The notes: a model not told the origin generated them from the letters alone. Positions 43,501 to 54,242 are shown, numbered from the stretch's first letter. The stretch: 64,000 bases of DNA from Pleodorina starrii (GCA_030267565.1 BRXU01000021.1:62001-126000), one strand, 5' to 3'. Translations and numbers: made by a program.

Positions 43501-46500
43501 CTCATCCCCAAGAAAGGAGACCCACTTCTTATTAAGAACAAACGCCCGATCGCCCTGGCCAACACCCTCTACAAGCTGTACACCAGCCACATCACACTAA
43601 ACATCGTAACTTACAGCGAACAAGCCCACATCTTTACCGAGGCCCAGGAAGGGTACCTCCGGCAGCGCAATACAGAACGGCAAATCCAGAACGTGCTGCA
43701 CGCTATCGAAGACGCGGGTCTTACGGGGCGCGACCTGTTCCTCCTTTATATCGATTTCACTTCCGCGTTCAACACCATCGATCATGATAAACTGCTTATG
43801 ATCATGTACGACCTGGGCTACCCAGATGACCTCATCGAAGTGGTTGCGAACCTGTACTCGCACGCCGCGACACGCATACGAACCGAGCACGGATGCACTG
43901 CGAACATTGCGATCGAGCGCGGAACGATCCAGGGAGACACGCTGTCACCCGTCCTGTTCATTATCTACATGGAACCCCTCCTACGATGGCTGCACAGTGG
44001 CGGCAGGGGGTACCGATATGGCTGCCTCCGGGCGGAAGAAAACGATCGCCATCACTTCAGCTCGGGGGCATTCGCTGACGACCTAGTTATCCTTACGAAC
44101 GCGGTATCGGATCTGCGGCTCCAATGCTCAAAAATTGAACGGTATGCGAGGTGGGGGGCCCTCAAGGTCAACGTGAGCAAGTGCCAGATACAAGGCATAC
44201 TCCATGGTCGCGCGCGCTCGGACAAGGATCTGAGTAGAGGCCCCGGCACACAAAAATACCAGACCGCCCTGGAACGCCTTCTGAAAAACCAAATTCGAAT
44301 AGACGACACGCCTATCCCGTACGCACCCCCCACGCAGCCGTACAAGTATCTGGGAGTACACATTACCCCCACGCTAGACTGGGCAGAACAAGTGGCCTAT
44401 GTGCGAGCCGAGGTTGACAGACGAGGACGGGGCATTCAGAGCTCCCTCGCGACCCCCGACCAACGCATCAACATGATCAGAACCCTCATACACCCCTTCG
44501 TGGCGTACAGCCTGCCCACCATGGCGTACACCCCACAAGACATTGCCAGTTTCGATGCGCAAATCGCGGGCATAGCCAAACGCAGCTACGGACTCAAGAT
44601 GGGCTTCCCCACCCGCGCCATTCTCAACCCGACCGCGAGGCTCGGCCTGGGGGTTGGCACCGTACGCACCTTATACGCCGTCCGGGCGGCAAAGACCCTC
44701 GTCCTCTCCCTCAATGATGACGGCCGTCTCGGAGCGGTGACCAGAGCTCTCCTCCACCTGCAAAGTCGATACATGGGCACCGTACCGGCACATGAACTCA
44801 AACGGGAATGCAAATTCTACACCACACTGAAACAGCTCGCTCTCGTGAGGGAGGCGGGGATTGAACTCACGGACAAAGGGACAGCATACGAAACGACAAT
44901 GAGCAGCCTCGCCCACCTGATCGGATCTCTCAACCCAGCGGCCGAACCCAAGGCGCTTGCGCTCCTCTTCCGATGCGTACAACCTCTGCTTGAGCTGGGT
45001 CTCGACCTCCGGGCCCTGAGGGATCAGAACACGGGCACGCACATCATCACCACTGATCAGCTGCAACTAATCGGAGGCCGGAACGTGGGATCGCGCCATA
45101 GGATAGCCCTGAACCAGCTCAGCCTCGCCATGAATGCCGACCCCAGCGTGCGGGCTCGGGCACCCAGATACCGCGGATCCACATCTCTACCCCCCGAGCT
45201 GCGGCTCATTCCAGACAACCCCGGCCTGACCGGCCTAACCGACGAAACGGCTGGACCCAAACCCATACCGTACGGACGCATAACAAAGTACCTCGCCCCA
45301 AAGCCCCGTGACCCGGTCGAAGCCATGCAAACCGCACACGCCGACACAGCCCCCACACCCCCAGGCGTGACAATCACCGACGAGGCGACCCAACCGACGC
45401 CGCCCGGGGGCGCGACGGCAGATCCCACCACACGACGCTCGACGCCTAGATGTCACGCCCGGCAACACCAGCCACGGCGGCTAACCGACCGTGACCGCCT
45501 CAAAGCATACCTTTTACGTCAAAACCTCAAGCCGGTAACGGGCATCGTGGACACCGACGCCATCGGCTGGAACCCCCGACACACCCCACTCACCATCCAA
45601 CATTGCGAAGAGCTCCTACGCCACCCGCACCACAAGGGCCTGCTAACCAGGGTCGGCTCCGCCGAACGGCTCCTCCAGATGCTGCTGGGCGAGGAACCAT
45701 GGCCTGCGGAGGTCCCGGCGCGGTATGGAATCAGTATCACGCAATTCCTCTTCGGAGACCAGGAAAGGGTGGCGTGCATCAATGCAGAAATACGTAAACG
45801 GGTCGCCGTCGACAAACCGACCCCAAAGAGGCAGCGCACAATCCACCCACCGAACCAAGGCACCCACCGCACCTACTACCTGGTCGACTGGGAACGCACG
45901 GCAGTAACCAAAGGAGCCCTCGCCCTCTACGCTGCCAACGGATACCACCCCCAGGCGATACACCCCCATGCGCCTCCCAACGGCACACCACCGCAGGTGG
46001 GCCTAGTCGAAGTAGACTGGGCGCCCACTCAAGACGAGGGCACGCGTCTGGCCCAACAAGATAACTGGATCGAACTGCTCAATGCATTCCGGGATCGACG
46101 CGCTCAGGAAGCCGGACATGACCCGGGGCGCGCGGCGGAGACACGCGACAAGCACCTGACGGAAAGGCAACAACAAGGTCGATGGGAAACCGAATGCCTA
46201 AACACGACCCGAGGGCAGCGCCTTCTCAGACAGTTTGTCGAAATCAACGTCCAACCGGGAAACCCGGACAAGGACATCTACCCCACAGGGCGTTACACTA
46301 TCCAGATCGGCAAACACAACGGCCCCCTCTGCGGAACACCCTGGGAGGGTGACGGGGACATACCTGAAGGACTGCAGACCATCGGACTGGCCCTCGTCTA
46401 CGGCCCCCAAGGTAACTGTGTAGGCCAAATCTCCGTCTGTCGTCTCCGCAGCCTGTGGTACAGGTACCAAGACGCGCAGCAGAACCGCCCGGCAGACCAT

Positions 46501-49042
46501 GCCCGACTCGCCGCCAGGGGCGGCTTTGCGGAAGACGTCGCACGCCTCCTCCTGCGGTACCGGAACGGCGGGGGCACCAAACTGCAACCCGTCAAAGCGG
46601 CAAACGAGCGCCGGCTGCCCGAAGCACTTATGAAGCGCCTCACGACCGCGCTCGGCGCCACAACCGAACGCTTTGCATCCCCCCTCAATGTAGCCGACTG
46701 CGTAGATACATACTATTCACGCTTTTCAGAGGACCAGCTCTTTGGGGCGAACCACGATGCATATACGCAGCCATTCACAGGCCTCTCCATCGCCCACCCC
46801 GAGCCTACGCCGGAGGAGGGGCATCACGCCCTAAGATGGGCCTTGGGATGGGCCGAGACAGTACGGTCTGAGAGCACACCCACCGCCACCCTCCTCCTGC
46901 TGCCCACGGCTCGAACGGCGCCATATACCCGTTACCTCACCCACCCGCTGGTCACTATGATCGGCAGAATCGACGCGTTCACGGGCACAGCCAGTCTGTA
47001 CAGCGAAACCCTTGAAGATACCCCCCAACCCTACCCGATGGGCCTCACTCTTCTCTTAGTCAGCAACGCAACTGGTCGAACCCACGCCGAACGCCTCCGT
47101 CGGACTCTTGGCATGCCGGCTGCAACCGCCACCCCCATGGAGCCCTCCCACCCCTGGAACCCGCCCCAGTGGGTGCGGAAACGGGTGCGCAGTATGAGCG
47201 ACCGGCCACCCGCCGCGGCGGTACTCTCCCGTCCGTGCGACAACCTCACCTCTGCTGAGCGAAAGGCCGTCTTCCGGACATTCCACGCCAAACAGTCGCT
47301 GCGATACGACTCCCAGAACGCAATCTACACGGACGGATCTGTTCAAAAGGTAAAGGATGGCGACGAGGAACGACAAATACTGGGAGCCGCGGCCGTCGAC
47401 GCACTCACCAATAAGACGCTCCACATTGATGTAAATGCTGGACATCACGGCTGCCAAACCATCACGAGATGTGAACTAAGTGCCATCCACCAAGCACTCT
47501 ACATGCGCAGAGGCACGCCTGAGGACAACACCCACTTATCCATCTGGACGGACTCAGCCGCAGCCCTTTACCTAATAAAAAAGATGATCAATAACCCACA
47601 GAAACTCCGGCTCAGCAAACATAAGGCCCTGCTTGAGCAGATAGTCACTACTCTTAAAAAGAGAGCAGCATGCAATTTAACAACTTCCCTACTTAAAGTA
47701 AAAGCCCACACTGGCGTGAAATATAACGAAGAAGCAGATAAAGCAGCCGTACGGGCCGCGCGAGGCCTTGCAAAGCTCGACCCCGACGCACTGAGCACAA
47801 CCGAAACATCTGACAATAACCCACGTAACCAATACTGGTGGCTACGGAAGATGCATGGGCCTGAGAAGAATGCTGGGCACTTTGCCAACGACCTCAACCG
47901 GGGCATAGAAGCCCTAATGCGTCCGGAAACGCACTCGGGCTACACAAATGAGACAGATTACATGAAGTTTGTTGCCAATACCATACCCGACCTGGACATC
48001 AACGCCAGCGCACGCACCCTACAGCGCAAGATAGGCCGACACAAGCACGCCAAACGGTGCTTCGACTACCTGTACGGCCAGCTATGGAACGCCAAGCTCG
48101 CGAACCGCTTCAGGAAATCATTGGCCCCGGGAGGCCCCGTTGCGTCAGGAAGCTGCCCCCTGTGCCACAACCCCGACTCCGGGGGGCATATCCTGGGTGG
48201 CTGCCGCCACCCACGGATGCGCGCTCTATACATCCTTCGGCACAATCAGGCGGTTCAAACCATCACCAGTACGCTCGCCCGGGGAATCAACGGGGGCTGC
48301 TACACGGTCATGGACGCCTGCCCCGCAGATGACCGGCCGGACTATGTAGCAGGCACAAGACTACCGCACTGGCTGCTCCCAAACACCCCGGAGGGAGAAC
48401 GGCTCAAAATGCGCCCCGATCTACTCCTCATCCCTAGCATCCCTCTCCACGAGGCACAAGAGATCGGATACATGGGGCCCCCGGACCCTAGTCAACACAC
48501 CGTGCATATCCTCGAAATAGGATACACGGCCGACACCAACCACAAGCAGAAACAACATGACAAAGCCATCCAACACTCCGAGCTCGCCCGGCTCCTCACA
48601 AAGGAGGGGTGGAAAGTCTGTTACACAGCACAGGAGGCCATCAGCCTAGGCTTCGCCGGTACCATCCGAAAAGACTTACGCCCCCTTCTCTGCACCCTAG
48701 GGGCGGGCAGTGAAGCGGCCAAAACATGCTGCAACGAACTCCACGATCACGCTGTTCGGGCGCTCAATAAGATTGTGATCACCCGGCGGCAAATGGAACG
48801 CTCCCCGCACGAGACGCAACAGCAGACGGGCACATAACTAACACATACTCGTTCTCAACCCCCACCGCGGTGGCGGGGGAGGACTGGGACCGGGGAAACC
48901 CGTCACCCCACCTCCTCTGCTCCCTTAACCCACGCCTCGGCCTCCGGTCGGGCGTATTATTATTATTATTATTATTTTTTTTGTTGTGTGTTCTTGATTG
49001 CATTTGCACGCAGATGACGACGAGAGCATCCTGTTCGAGTAG
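40538..49042 (+). CDS. Gene C: secreted protein with three tandem Kazal-like modules
   Basis: Proposed exons are 40538-40805, 41156-41410, 41748-41999, 42348-42587 and 49014-49042 (347 residues); all introns are phase 1. Exon 1 has a signal peptide (LILTTAFGLLLLPAALASRP) and a Pro-rich stretch ending PVAPGTPFPVDRRFG. Exons 2-4 are repeats of a six-Cys Kazal-like module (EDCYAVCR...YCDKYGNRYDNHCWAICSFAEGPLSEC); exons 2 and 3 are also followed by the same PVAPGTPFPVDRRFG linker. Exon 2 has Arg for the fourth Cys, exon 3 has Phe for the sixth; exon 4 has all six. The last exon encodes DDDESILFE and a stop. Intron 4 is 6.4 kb because a LINE is inserted in it. Related to exon 3 of genes A and B. 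A protease-inhibitor role is possible from the fold; not shown. Confidence 0.72.
43012..48837 (+). CDS. LINE polyprotein: RT, RNase H, zinc finger and restriction-like endonuclease
   Basis: One uninterrupted frame of 1941 codons inside the element; the frame happens to extend upstream into host intron to 42793, which is not element sequence. Order: end of an inter-domain linker; reverse transcriptase (NKAPGPDGLPNELL, LLYIDFTSAFNTI, GTIQGDTLSP, FADDLVIL) at about residues 100-420; a long middle region; a segment near 46690-47070 resembling a Dam-type methyltransferase fold (LFGANHDAYTQPFTG, ALRWALGWAETV, ATLLLLPTA) but without an NPPY motif; RNase H (IYTDGS, CELSAIHQAL, TDSAAAL); a zinc-binding CPLCHN...GGHILGGC; and a restriction-like endonuclease (MRPDLLL...HILEIGY). 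RT with both RNase H and the R2-type endonuclease points to the Dualen/RandI group. Intact despite truncation, so a recent insertion. Confidence 0.85.
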   Translation, partial: TKKPKQAHRQILEPDDQPRGIAAIRHPEDGHLCTDSEGILDALHTHFALLARPVSGPRTGKYLPGEAPRKYPWEEAGAPDPLRQGLARWDGAPPSLLPGILDPCNFRTCLSHLARNKAPGPDGLPNELLQTLPDDLQTAIHHLITVMWVKAEIPPHWTQSDTVLIPKKGDPLLIKNKRPIALANTLYKLYTSHITLNIVTYSEQAHIFTEAQEGYLRQRNTERQIQNVLHAIEDAGLTGRDLFLLYIDFTSAFNTIDHDKLLMIMYDLGYPDDLIEVVANLYSHAATRIRTEHGCTANIAIERGTIQGDTLSPVLFIIYMEPLLRWLHSGGRGYRYGCLRAEENDRHHFSSGAFADDLVILTNAVSDLRLQCSKIERYARWGALKVNVSKCQIQGILHGRARSDKDLSRGPGTQKYQTALERLLKNQIRIDDTPIPYAPPTQPYKYLGVHITPTLDWAEQVAYVRAEVDRRGRGIQSSLATPDQRINMIRTLIHPFVAYSLPTMAYTPQDIASFDAQIAGIAKRSYGLKMGFPTRAILNPTARLGLGVGTVRTLYAVRAAKTLVLSLNDDGRLGAVTRALLHLQSRYMGTVPAHELKRECKFYTTLKQLALVREAGIELTDKGTAYETTMSSLAHLIGSLNPAAEPKALALLFRCVQPLLELGLDLRALRDQNTGTHIITTDQLQLIGGRNVGSRHRIALNQLSLAMNADPSVRARAPRYRGSTSLPPELRLIPDNPGLTGLTDETAGPKPIPYGRITKYLAPKPRDPVEAMQTAHADTAPTPPGVTITDEATQPTPPGGATADPTTRRSTPRCHARQHQPRRLTDRDRLKAYLLRQNLKPVTGIVDTDAIGWNPRHTPLTIQHCEELLRHPHHKGLLTRVGSAERLLQMLLGEEPWPAEVPARYGISITQFLFGDQERVACINAEIRKRVAVDKPTPKRQRTIHPPNQGTHRTYYLVDWERTAVTKGALALYAANGYHPQAIHPHAPPNGTPPQVGLVEVDWAPTQDEGTRLAQQDNWIELLNAFRDRRAQEAGHDPGRAAETRDKHLTERQQQGRWETECLNTTRGQRLLRQFVEINVQPGNPDKDIYPTGRYTIQIGKHNGPLCGTPWEGDGDIPEGLQTIGLALVYGPQGNCVGQISVCRLRSLWYRYQDAQQNRPADHARLAARGGFAEDVARLLLRYRNGGGTKLQPVKAANERRLPEALMKRLTTALGATTERFASPLNVADCVDTYYSRFSEDQLFGANHDAYTQPFTGLSIAHPEPTPEEGHHALRWALGWAETVRSESTPTATLLLLPTARTAPYTRYLTHPLVTMIGRIDAFTGTASLYSETLEDTPQPYPMGLTLLLVSNATGRTHAERLRRTLGMPAATATPMEPSHPWNPPQWVRKRVRSMSDRPPAAAVLSRPCDNLTSAERKAVFRTFHAKQSLRYDSQNAIYTDGSVQKVKDGDEERQILGAAAVDALTNKTLHIDVNAGHHGCQTITRCELSAIHQALYMRRGTPEDNTHLSIWTDSAAALYLIKKMINNPQKLRLSKHKALLEQIVTTLKKRAACNLTTSLLKVKAHTGVKYNEEADKAAVRAARGLAKLDPDALSTTETSDNNPRNQYWWLRKMHGPEKNAGHFANDLNRGIEALMRPETHSGYTNETDYMKFVANTIPDLDINASARTLQRKIGRHKHAKRCFDYLYGQLWNAKLANRFRKSLAPGGPVASGSCPLCHNPDSGGHILGGCRHPRMRALYILRHNQAVQTITSTLARGINGGCYTVMDACPADDRPDYVAGTRLPHWLLPNTPEGERLKMRPDLLLIPSIPLHEAQEIGYMGPPDPSQHTVHILEIGYTADTNHKQKQHDKAIQHSELARLLTKEGWKVCYTAQEAISLGFAGTIRKDLRPLLCTLGAGSEAAKTCCNELHDHAVRALNKIVITRRQMERSPHETQQQTGT
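48954..48976 (+). repeat. ATT-repeat tail of the LINE
   Basis: About seven ATT units followed by a T run, just before the 14-bp target duplication. The fragment at 8021-8520 ends in the same way. Confidence 0.85.
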
Positions 49043-49437
49043 AACGACGCGCAGTGGCTTCGTGGGGACCACCGAGCCGCCGCATCAGCGGGCCTATCTA
49101 GCGGGCGGGAGATGATCGATCTACAGCACTTAACAATACTACTATAACGAGATGATTGCGGTATTGCGAAGGAATGCTGAGCTGGTAGTAGATATTTCCT
49201 GTACGCTAGTACGCAGGGTTACGGGAGCTTGCCGCCGTTTGCCCGGCACTCCATCCATTCAGCAGTTGCACTTGCAGAAACTTCACTTGCGCCCGGCGGC
49301 CTCGATTATCTGGTTCGTTGCCCCGCCGCTGGTCGTTGTTGGGCTACGTATTAGCTGTTCTCGCTTGCTTCGCTTCTATGGACGTGTTTATAAGTTGGCA
49401 AATTGCGAGTGACATACATTGCTATTGGTCAAGCATA
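49043..49437 (+). other. 3' flank of gene C, similar to 60786-61041
   Basis: The stretch from about 49130 (actataacgagatgattgcgg...) to 49370 aligns imperfectly with the DNA downstream of gene B, showing that genes B and C share their 3' ends. No ORF of note. Confidence 0.6.
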
Positions 49438-50811
49438 CGTCTGTAAAATAGAGACCTTCCTAAAGACGATCTATTTGGAAAAATACACTGGTCGTCTACA
49501 GGCTAGTCTATTAGACGATGATAGATGAGCCTAAATAGACGACCCAAGACGATCGTCTGTGGATCGTCTGTGGGTCGTCTATAAGACGGGTCGTCTATAC
49601 GTGATGTATACACGGTCGTCTAGTGATCGTCTGTGCGTTCATCTAAAGGCGCTCGCCTAAAGGCTATCGACTATAAACACGTCTAAAGAGTCGTAATAGA
49701 TGGTCTTATCAAAGCCGAGCACATTTAGGGTTAGCGGTTACATTGCTCAGTCTTCTTGACATCCACCACCTCAGCCCTCATATTATATGGCGGTAAAAAC
49801 CGCCGTATGTATGCGACGAGTACCCTTGGCGGCTGCTATCATGGGCTGTTAAGGCTTGCAAACGCGAAGTGTTCTCGTCCCGAGAAGCAACGGTTGTACT
49901 CACCTGGAAGAGCTATATGAGTGAGCCGCTGACTCCAGCCAAGACCTCTCCCGGCCGCTAGCGCCACGACACGCCATGTCCAGGGAGTCCACGCCAGGCC
50001 GCTAGATCCGAGCTGCTCGCCAAGCAAGCCGCCTGAGCAGGTGTCCCAACGTAAACGTGCAGCCTGCGAACACGAAGTGTTGTCGTCCCGAGAAGCGACG
50101 GTTGTACTCACCTGGAAGAGCTATATGAGCGAGTCGCTGACTTCAGCCAAGTCCTCTTCCGGCCGCTAGCGCCACGACGCGCCATGTCCAGGGAGTCCAC
50201 GCCAGGCCGCTAGATCCGAGCTGCTCGCCAAGCAAGCCACCTGAGCATGTGTCCCAACCTAAACGTGCAGCCTGTGAACGCGAAGTGGTCTCGTCCCAAG
50301 AAGCGACGGTTGTACTCACCTGGAAGAGCTATATGAGCGAGCCACTTACTCCAGCCAAGTCCTCTTCCGGCCGCTAGCGCCACGACGCGCCATGTCCAGG
50401 GAGTCCACGCCAGGCCGCTAGCTCCGAGCTGCTCGCCAGGCAAGCCGCCTGAGCAGGTGTCCCAACTTAAACGTGCAGCCTGCGAACACGAAGTGTTGTC
50501 GTCCCGAGAAGCGACGGTTGTACTCACCTGGAAGAGCTATATGAGCGAGTCGCTGACTTCAGCCAAGTCCTCTTCCGGCCGCTAGCGCCACGACGCACCA
50601 TGTCCAGGGAGTCCATGCCAGGCCGCTAGCTACATAAAAAAGAGATCTTCCCTATATGAACTTTTATCGTCTATGCTCGTATATACACCATCGTCTATAC
50701 CCAATGACAATAGACGAGTGCCTATACATCGGGTACCTATAGACGATCTTTCCTAGATTTGGTCTAATAGACGACAGGGGTGACTATAGACCAGTCGAAA
50801 AAATACAGACG
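49438..50811. mobile_element. Candidate TA-flanked TIR element with a tandem-repeat core
   Basis: CGTCTGTA at 49438 is inverted at the right end (TACAGACG, 50804-50811), each end directly next to TA. Both subterminal regions (about 49450-49720 and 50640-50800) are packed with ATAGACGA/TCGTCTAT motifs in both orientations. The centre is a 208-bp tandem array. No transposase. The terminal inverted repeat is short beyond the first eight bases, so the exact ends are provisional. Confidence 0.5.
49857..50633. repeat. 208-bp tandem repeat, about 3.7 units
   Basis: The landmark CGAAGTG..TCGTCCC starts at 49865, 50073, 50281 and 50489, exactly 208 bases apart. Units differ at scattered positions. 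Minus-strand frames of about 90-105 codons through the array are a consequence of the repetition and are not supported as genes. Confidence 0.95.
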
Positions 50812-50813
50812 TA

Positions 50814-51412
50814 TTGCGATAGATCTAAGGCTTCTTTTCTGATGGCTGTTATAGCGTAATGTATGTCGGGATGTGCGTTATACGGAAAAAAAGGACGGCA
50901 TGGGGGATTGCTCTGGGCCTGTCAAGCCTGCGGGTTGAGAGCGCGCGGCTTGTTGTTGCTGATAGCAGGAGAAGTACTGTTGATGGGCTAAGGCTGGCCG
51001 CCATAGCCGTTTTTGTCTGCGTCTGTTCTCGGTCCTTTAATTTCGGAGCGGAGCCCCCGCGTGAAGCGCCTTCGTTGCTTGGGGCCCCGCCCGCCGCCGT
51101 CGCCCTGTAGAATTGTCCGTGTGTTTCTCTGTAACGATCGGACTTGATCTTTTACCCAGCTCGATCTTACGCCATTTGATCAGTCGTATTTATGGCTACT
51201 AAAATAATACTACGTACGTCTGCCACGCGCGTGTCGACTCAGCATTTACACGTTTCACGGTGACAGATACACAAACACACTTACACACACTTACACACGC
51301 ACATGGAACGAGCGAGGCCGCACGCAGCAGCATCCCATCTGGATGGAGCGGTACCTCCTTAAATTCCAGTTGGTGTGCCTTTCAGCTAGATAGGGTGACC
51401 CACCTCGCCTAA
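50814..51412. other. No gene; contains a divergent GC hairpin
   Basis: Near 51040-51092 there is GGAGCGGAGCCCCCGCG ... TTGGGGCCCCGCCC, a diverged relative of the terminal hairpin at 39482. CA-rich repeats occur near 51260-51300. Confidence 0.5.
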
Positions 51413-52031
51413 ATGGATACTTGTCATCATCTTCTCTTCGCAGCTGTCGTCTCTTCTTCGTTCGTTCCGCCATGCCCCCCCAAGCCCCCCCGGGCCCGTC
51501 CATCCCCGCCCCCCCCCCAACCGAATGGAAGCGACCGCTCGTGCTCTGGTGATGCCGCCGCCTTCACCGGCCTGCATGCCCCTCCGCCCCCTTGGACAGA
51601 CGCCGCAGGTAGGTCCCCGCTGACAAGCACGTTGCCAACCCCACCACCTCCATCACTGCCGCCGCCGCTGCTGCCACGGCCGCCGCCGCCACCGTCATCA
51701 CCTCCCGCCCGCGCCGCAACATCTCCCCGCCGCCGCAACATCTCCCCGCCGCCGCAACATCTCCCCGCCGCCCTGCACGTAGGATCCATCGCCCCTCACA
51801 GCGGACCTCGCCCCAGCACCTCTTCTCTAACCCCCTTTGCTTGCCCGCCCCACCCTCACGGAGACCCTCGCCGCCGCCATCCGCATCGCCCCGCCCCTGA
51901 CCGCCTCCACCGAAACCACCCAATCGCTCCCCAAGATCCTTCCTCCCGAAGCCGTTCCTGCCCTCCAGGCCGCCTTTCGTGACACCCTCACCCCCGCCCC
52001 CGCCCTCATCATTCCACACGCCGTGTCATGA
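51413..52031 (+). CDS. Proline-rich open region, unidentified
   Basis: An acceptor-like site (TTCTCTTCGCAG) precedes an ATG at about 51471 (MPPQAPPGPSIPAPPPTEWKR). A second frame at 51837-52031 reads LARPTLTETLAAAIRIAPPL...IIPHAVS. Both have coding-like composition, but poly-C tracts and frame changes prevent a model. It could be the start of a retroelement gag or a wall-protein exon. I do not recognise it. Confidence 0.25.
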
Positions 52032-54240
52032 CGGATTACTGAATTCGTTCGATTTGCGGGACAGGCGCGCTGGTCTGAGATCGAAGGCGAGGTTACGGTG
52101 TAATGTCGCCTGGGTCTGTGGGTCGCTGATGTGCATCATATTTGAGATGTGGTTGGTTTGGAAGATGTGTTTTATGGTTGGAATATTTCCATTGCGTTGA
52201 TCTCCTGGCAGTCTGGTGGTTTGCTTACCTGTGGTTGGTTTCTGGTACGGCAGTCATGATCTGTTGGTTCTTAAGGGTCATTTCGACGCTGTCCCAGCGT
52301 CTCGTGTCACGATTGACTGCTCGACGCTTAGTCGTAGCCTGATTCGCGACAGTGAGTATCATGTGAGGAATTAGGATCATTGGGCGAATGTAGCCCAGGC
52401 CTCCCGTGGAACGATGAGACCCGGAAGTCGCGTACCGAGGAGCACTACTCGTTTGTAACGGAACCCTGACATATTTCGTAGTCAGACTACTGGCCGGTCT
52501 ATGAATTGGGCTACGGAGCAGCGAGTTCGTCAGCCTGATGGTGCTACCTGATGGCGTTCCTTCGGCGGCTTTCCGTTATTCCAGCTTTGGTGCTGCAGGC
52601 GGAATATTCCTATCTGCTGCCATTGCTTCACTTTCCTCCTTCTCTTTCTACCTTAACACCACAACCTTCTGACACGAGACCATGCCTGGCTTCAGCCAGG
52701 ATCGAGCTACGAGACCGCTTGGTGATTACGCGATGGAGCTATTAATTGATGATTATGTCTTGAAGATGCCGGCGAATATGATCGAGTGCCGGCCTGTGAT
52801 GTTCATCGTGATGCCCGCCGAGACCTGAGCGTTTGGAAGGGAGATCGAGTACCCTTTGTGAAGACCGATGCATGATCTGGATGCCTTTGAGTGGGTTAAC
52901 GAGCGCGAAACGCGTCCGGCTCCTTGTCGTGTACCCGCCGGCCATCGATAGGGTTGTCCGTCGCTTGCGAGTTACTTTGCGGGAAGGTTGCAGGTCACCG
53001 GGCAGCGTTATTATAGCCTTAATTAGGAGGTTACACAGGTGGGGTCCTGTTTGGCATGATTTAGCAGCGCGTGCCGAGCCACCAGCGCGAGGGTGAGCCA
53101 AGGGACGGGGGCCGAACGGAGAGCCTGCCCGTGCCCGCAGATAAGCGGCGGTCAGTAGCTTGCGATGTGTGCCGGCTCCTTACGGCATAATGCGTGATAG
53201 CCGACGGGTTTGACTTTTAGCAAGCCGGCAGCGTGAAGAGCTTTGACAACCGGCGGCCCCTTGTGTACGGCCTTGATACCCAGGGGGGGCGTGCTAGCCA
53301 GGGTTTTCCCCCGAGTGCGGCGTTCCAGGCGCAGACATCTGGTCCTCTGATAGGGCGGTCTTCTTTTGTATGTGGCGCTTTCCGGGAATGGCTTTATTCC
53401 GGCCGCGCGGGTGCGCCGTGTTTCACTGCCCAGACGTGTCATTCTAGTGCACCGTTTCTGCCAGCCGTGCTGGACAAGGGTTCTCCAGGGGATTTCTGAG
53501 GGATGTTCTGTTGAATAGTGTTTTACCAGGGCCAGGGTTTTCCAGGGGATATGCAGATTGCCGTGCAAGCGACTTCGAGAGTCACACGTGCAGGGCCGAG
53601 GAGTTCCTGGATTGGATTATGTTTACGGAATGCAATGGCTCAAAAGTCCTTAGTCCTGAGCCTATTGAATGTGTTCCGTTCATGGTGTGCCGCTGAGTTT
53701 CGCTACGTCCGTCGGTTGGTGCATGAGCCTCAGGAAGAGAGTCCTGGCTGGCGAGGGCGGCCCAAGGGAGTGCTAGCCTATCCCAGCAGTCGGCCGTGTT
53801 CACCTGTTGCATGCCATGTGAGTAGGTCCAGCCCGCAGCCTTTCTTTTGCCCGGTGCAGGCCTGTTGAGCCTGTGCACTGGGTGTAGTTTGTCTCCTTCG
53901 TTGCCTTGGCGGTGCTCTGTTTCTGCTTTGCCGGTCTGCGCTTCAGGGTTTTCCTTTCTAGATAGGTACCTTTTCTCGGTCTGGTTGAGCTGTGCGGGAC
54001 ATGATTTGTCTGGGGCAGTTGTTTCTGGCGTGCTTTGTCGTGAGCCTGGCGTTTTGCCATTGTCGGTGTTGCGTTGCTATTGCTAAGTGACAGGCAGCAG
54101 GTTAGCGTTAGTCAGGCAGGTTCCTTGCTCTGGTGTGTCAGCCGCCCTTACGGCGCCTTCCGCCGTTTCTGTCGGCTGGGGGGGGAGTTCTGGTATCCAG
54201 AGTGTGTGAAACCCAGCGAGTACGGTAATCGGGCGTGACA
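52032..54240. other. No confident gene
   Basis: A 47-codon ATG frame at 52682-52828 and the frame 52833-53096 (YPPAIDRVVRRLR ... HRWGPVWHDLAA) are the only stretches that caught attention. The second weakly resembles the PPF..I.RVLRRLR...WP...W segment after RNase H in DIRS-like Pol proteins. Nothing else was recognised. Confidence 0.3.
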
Positions 54241-54242
54241 GC

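Larger units (their letters stand above)
43011..48981 (+). mobile_element. RandI/Dualen-like non-LTR retrotransposon, 5'-truncated
   Basis: Flanked by the 14-bp direct repeat TGTTGTGTGTTCTT (42997-43010 and 48982-48995). The left junction falls inside the coding region, upstream of the RT, so the 5' part (expected to hold an apurinic-type endonuclease in this clade) is missing. The right end is a short 3' UTR and an ATT-rich tail. The element lies in the last intron of gene C in the same orientation as the gene. Confidence 0.9.

Noticed and set aside
50210..50527. Minus-strand 90-105 codon frames in the tandem array
   Set aside because: They recur only because the 208-bp unit repeats; no motif or start context.
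49857..50633. CRISPR array
   Set aside because: Units are 208-bp contiguous repeats without short repeats and unique spacers, in eukaryotic DNA.
51427..51789. Minus-strand Gly-rich ORF opposite the proline-rich region
   Set aside because: Complement of a CCG/CCC-rich tract; no supporting signal.
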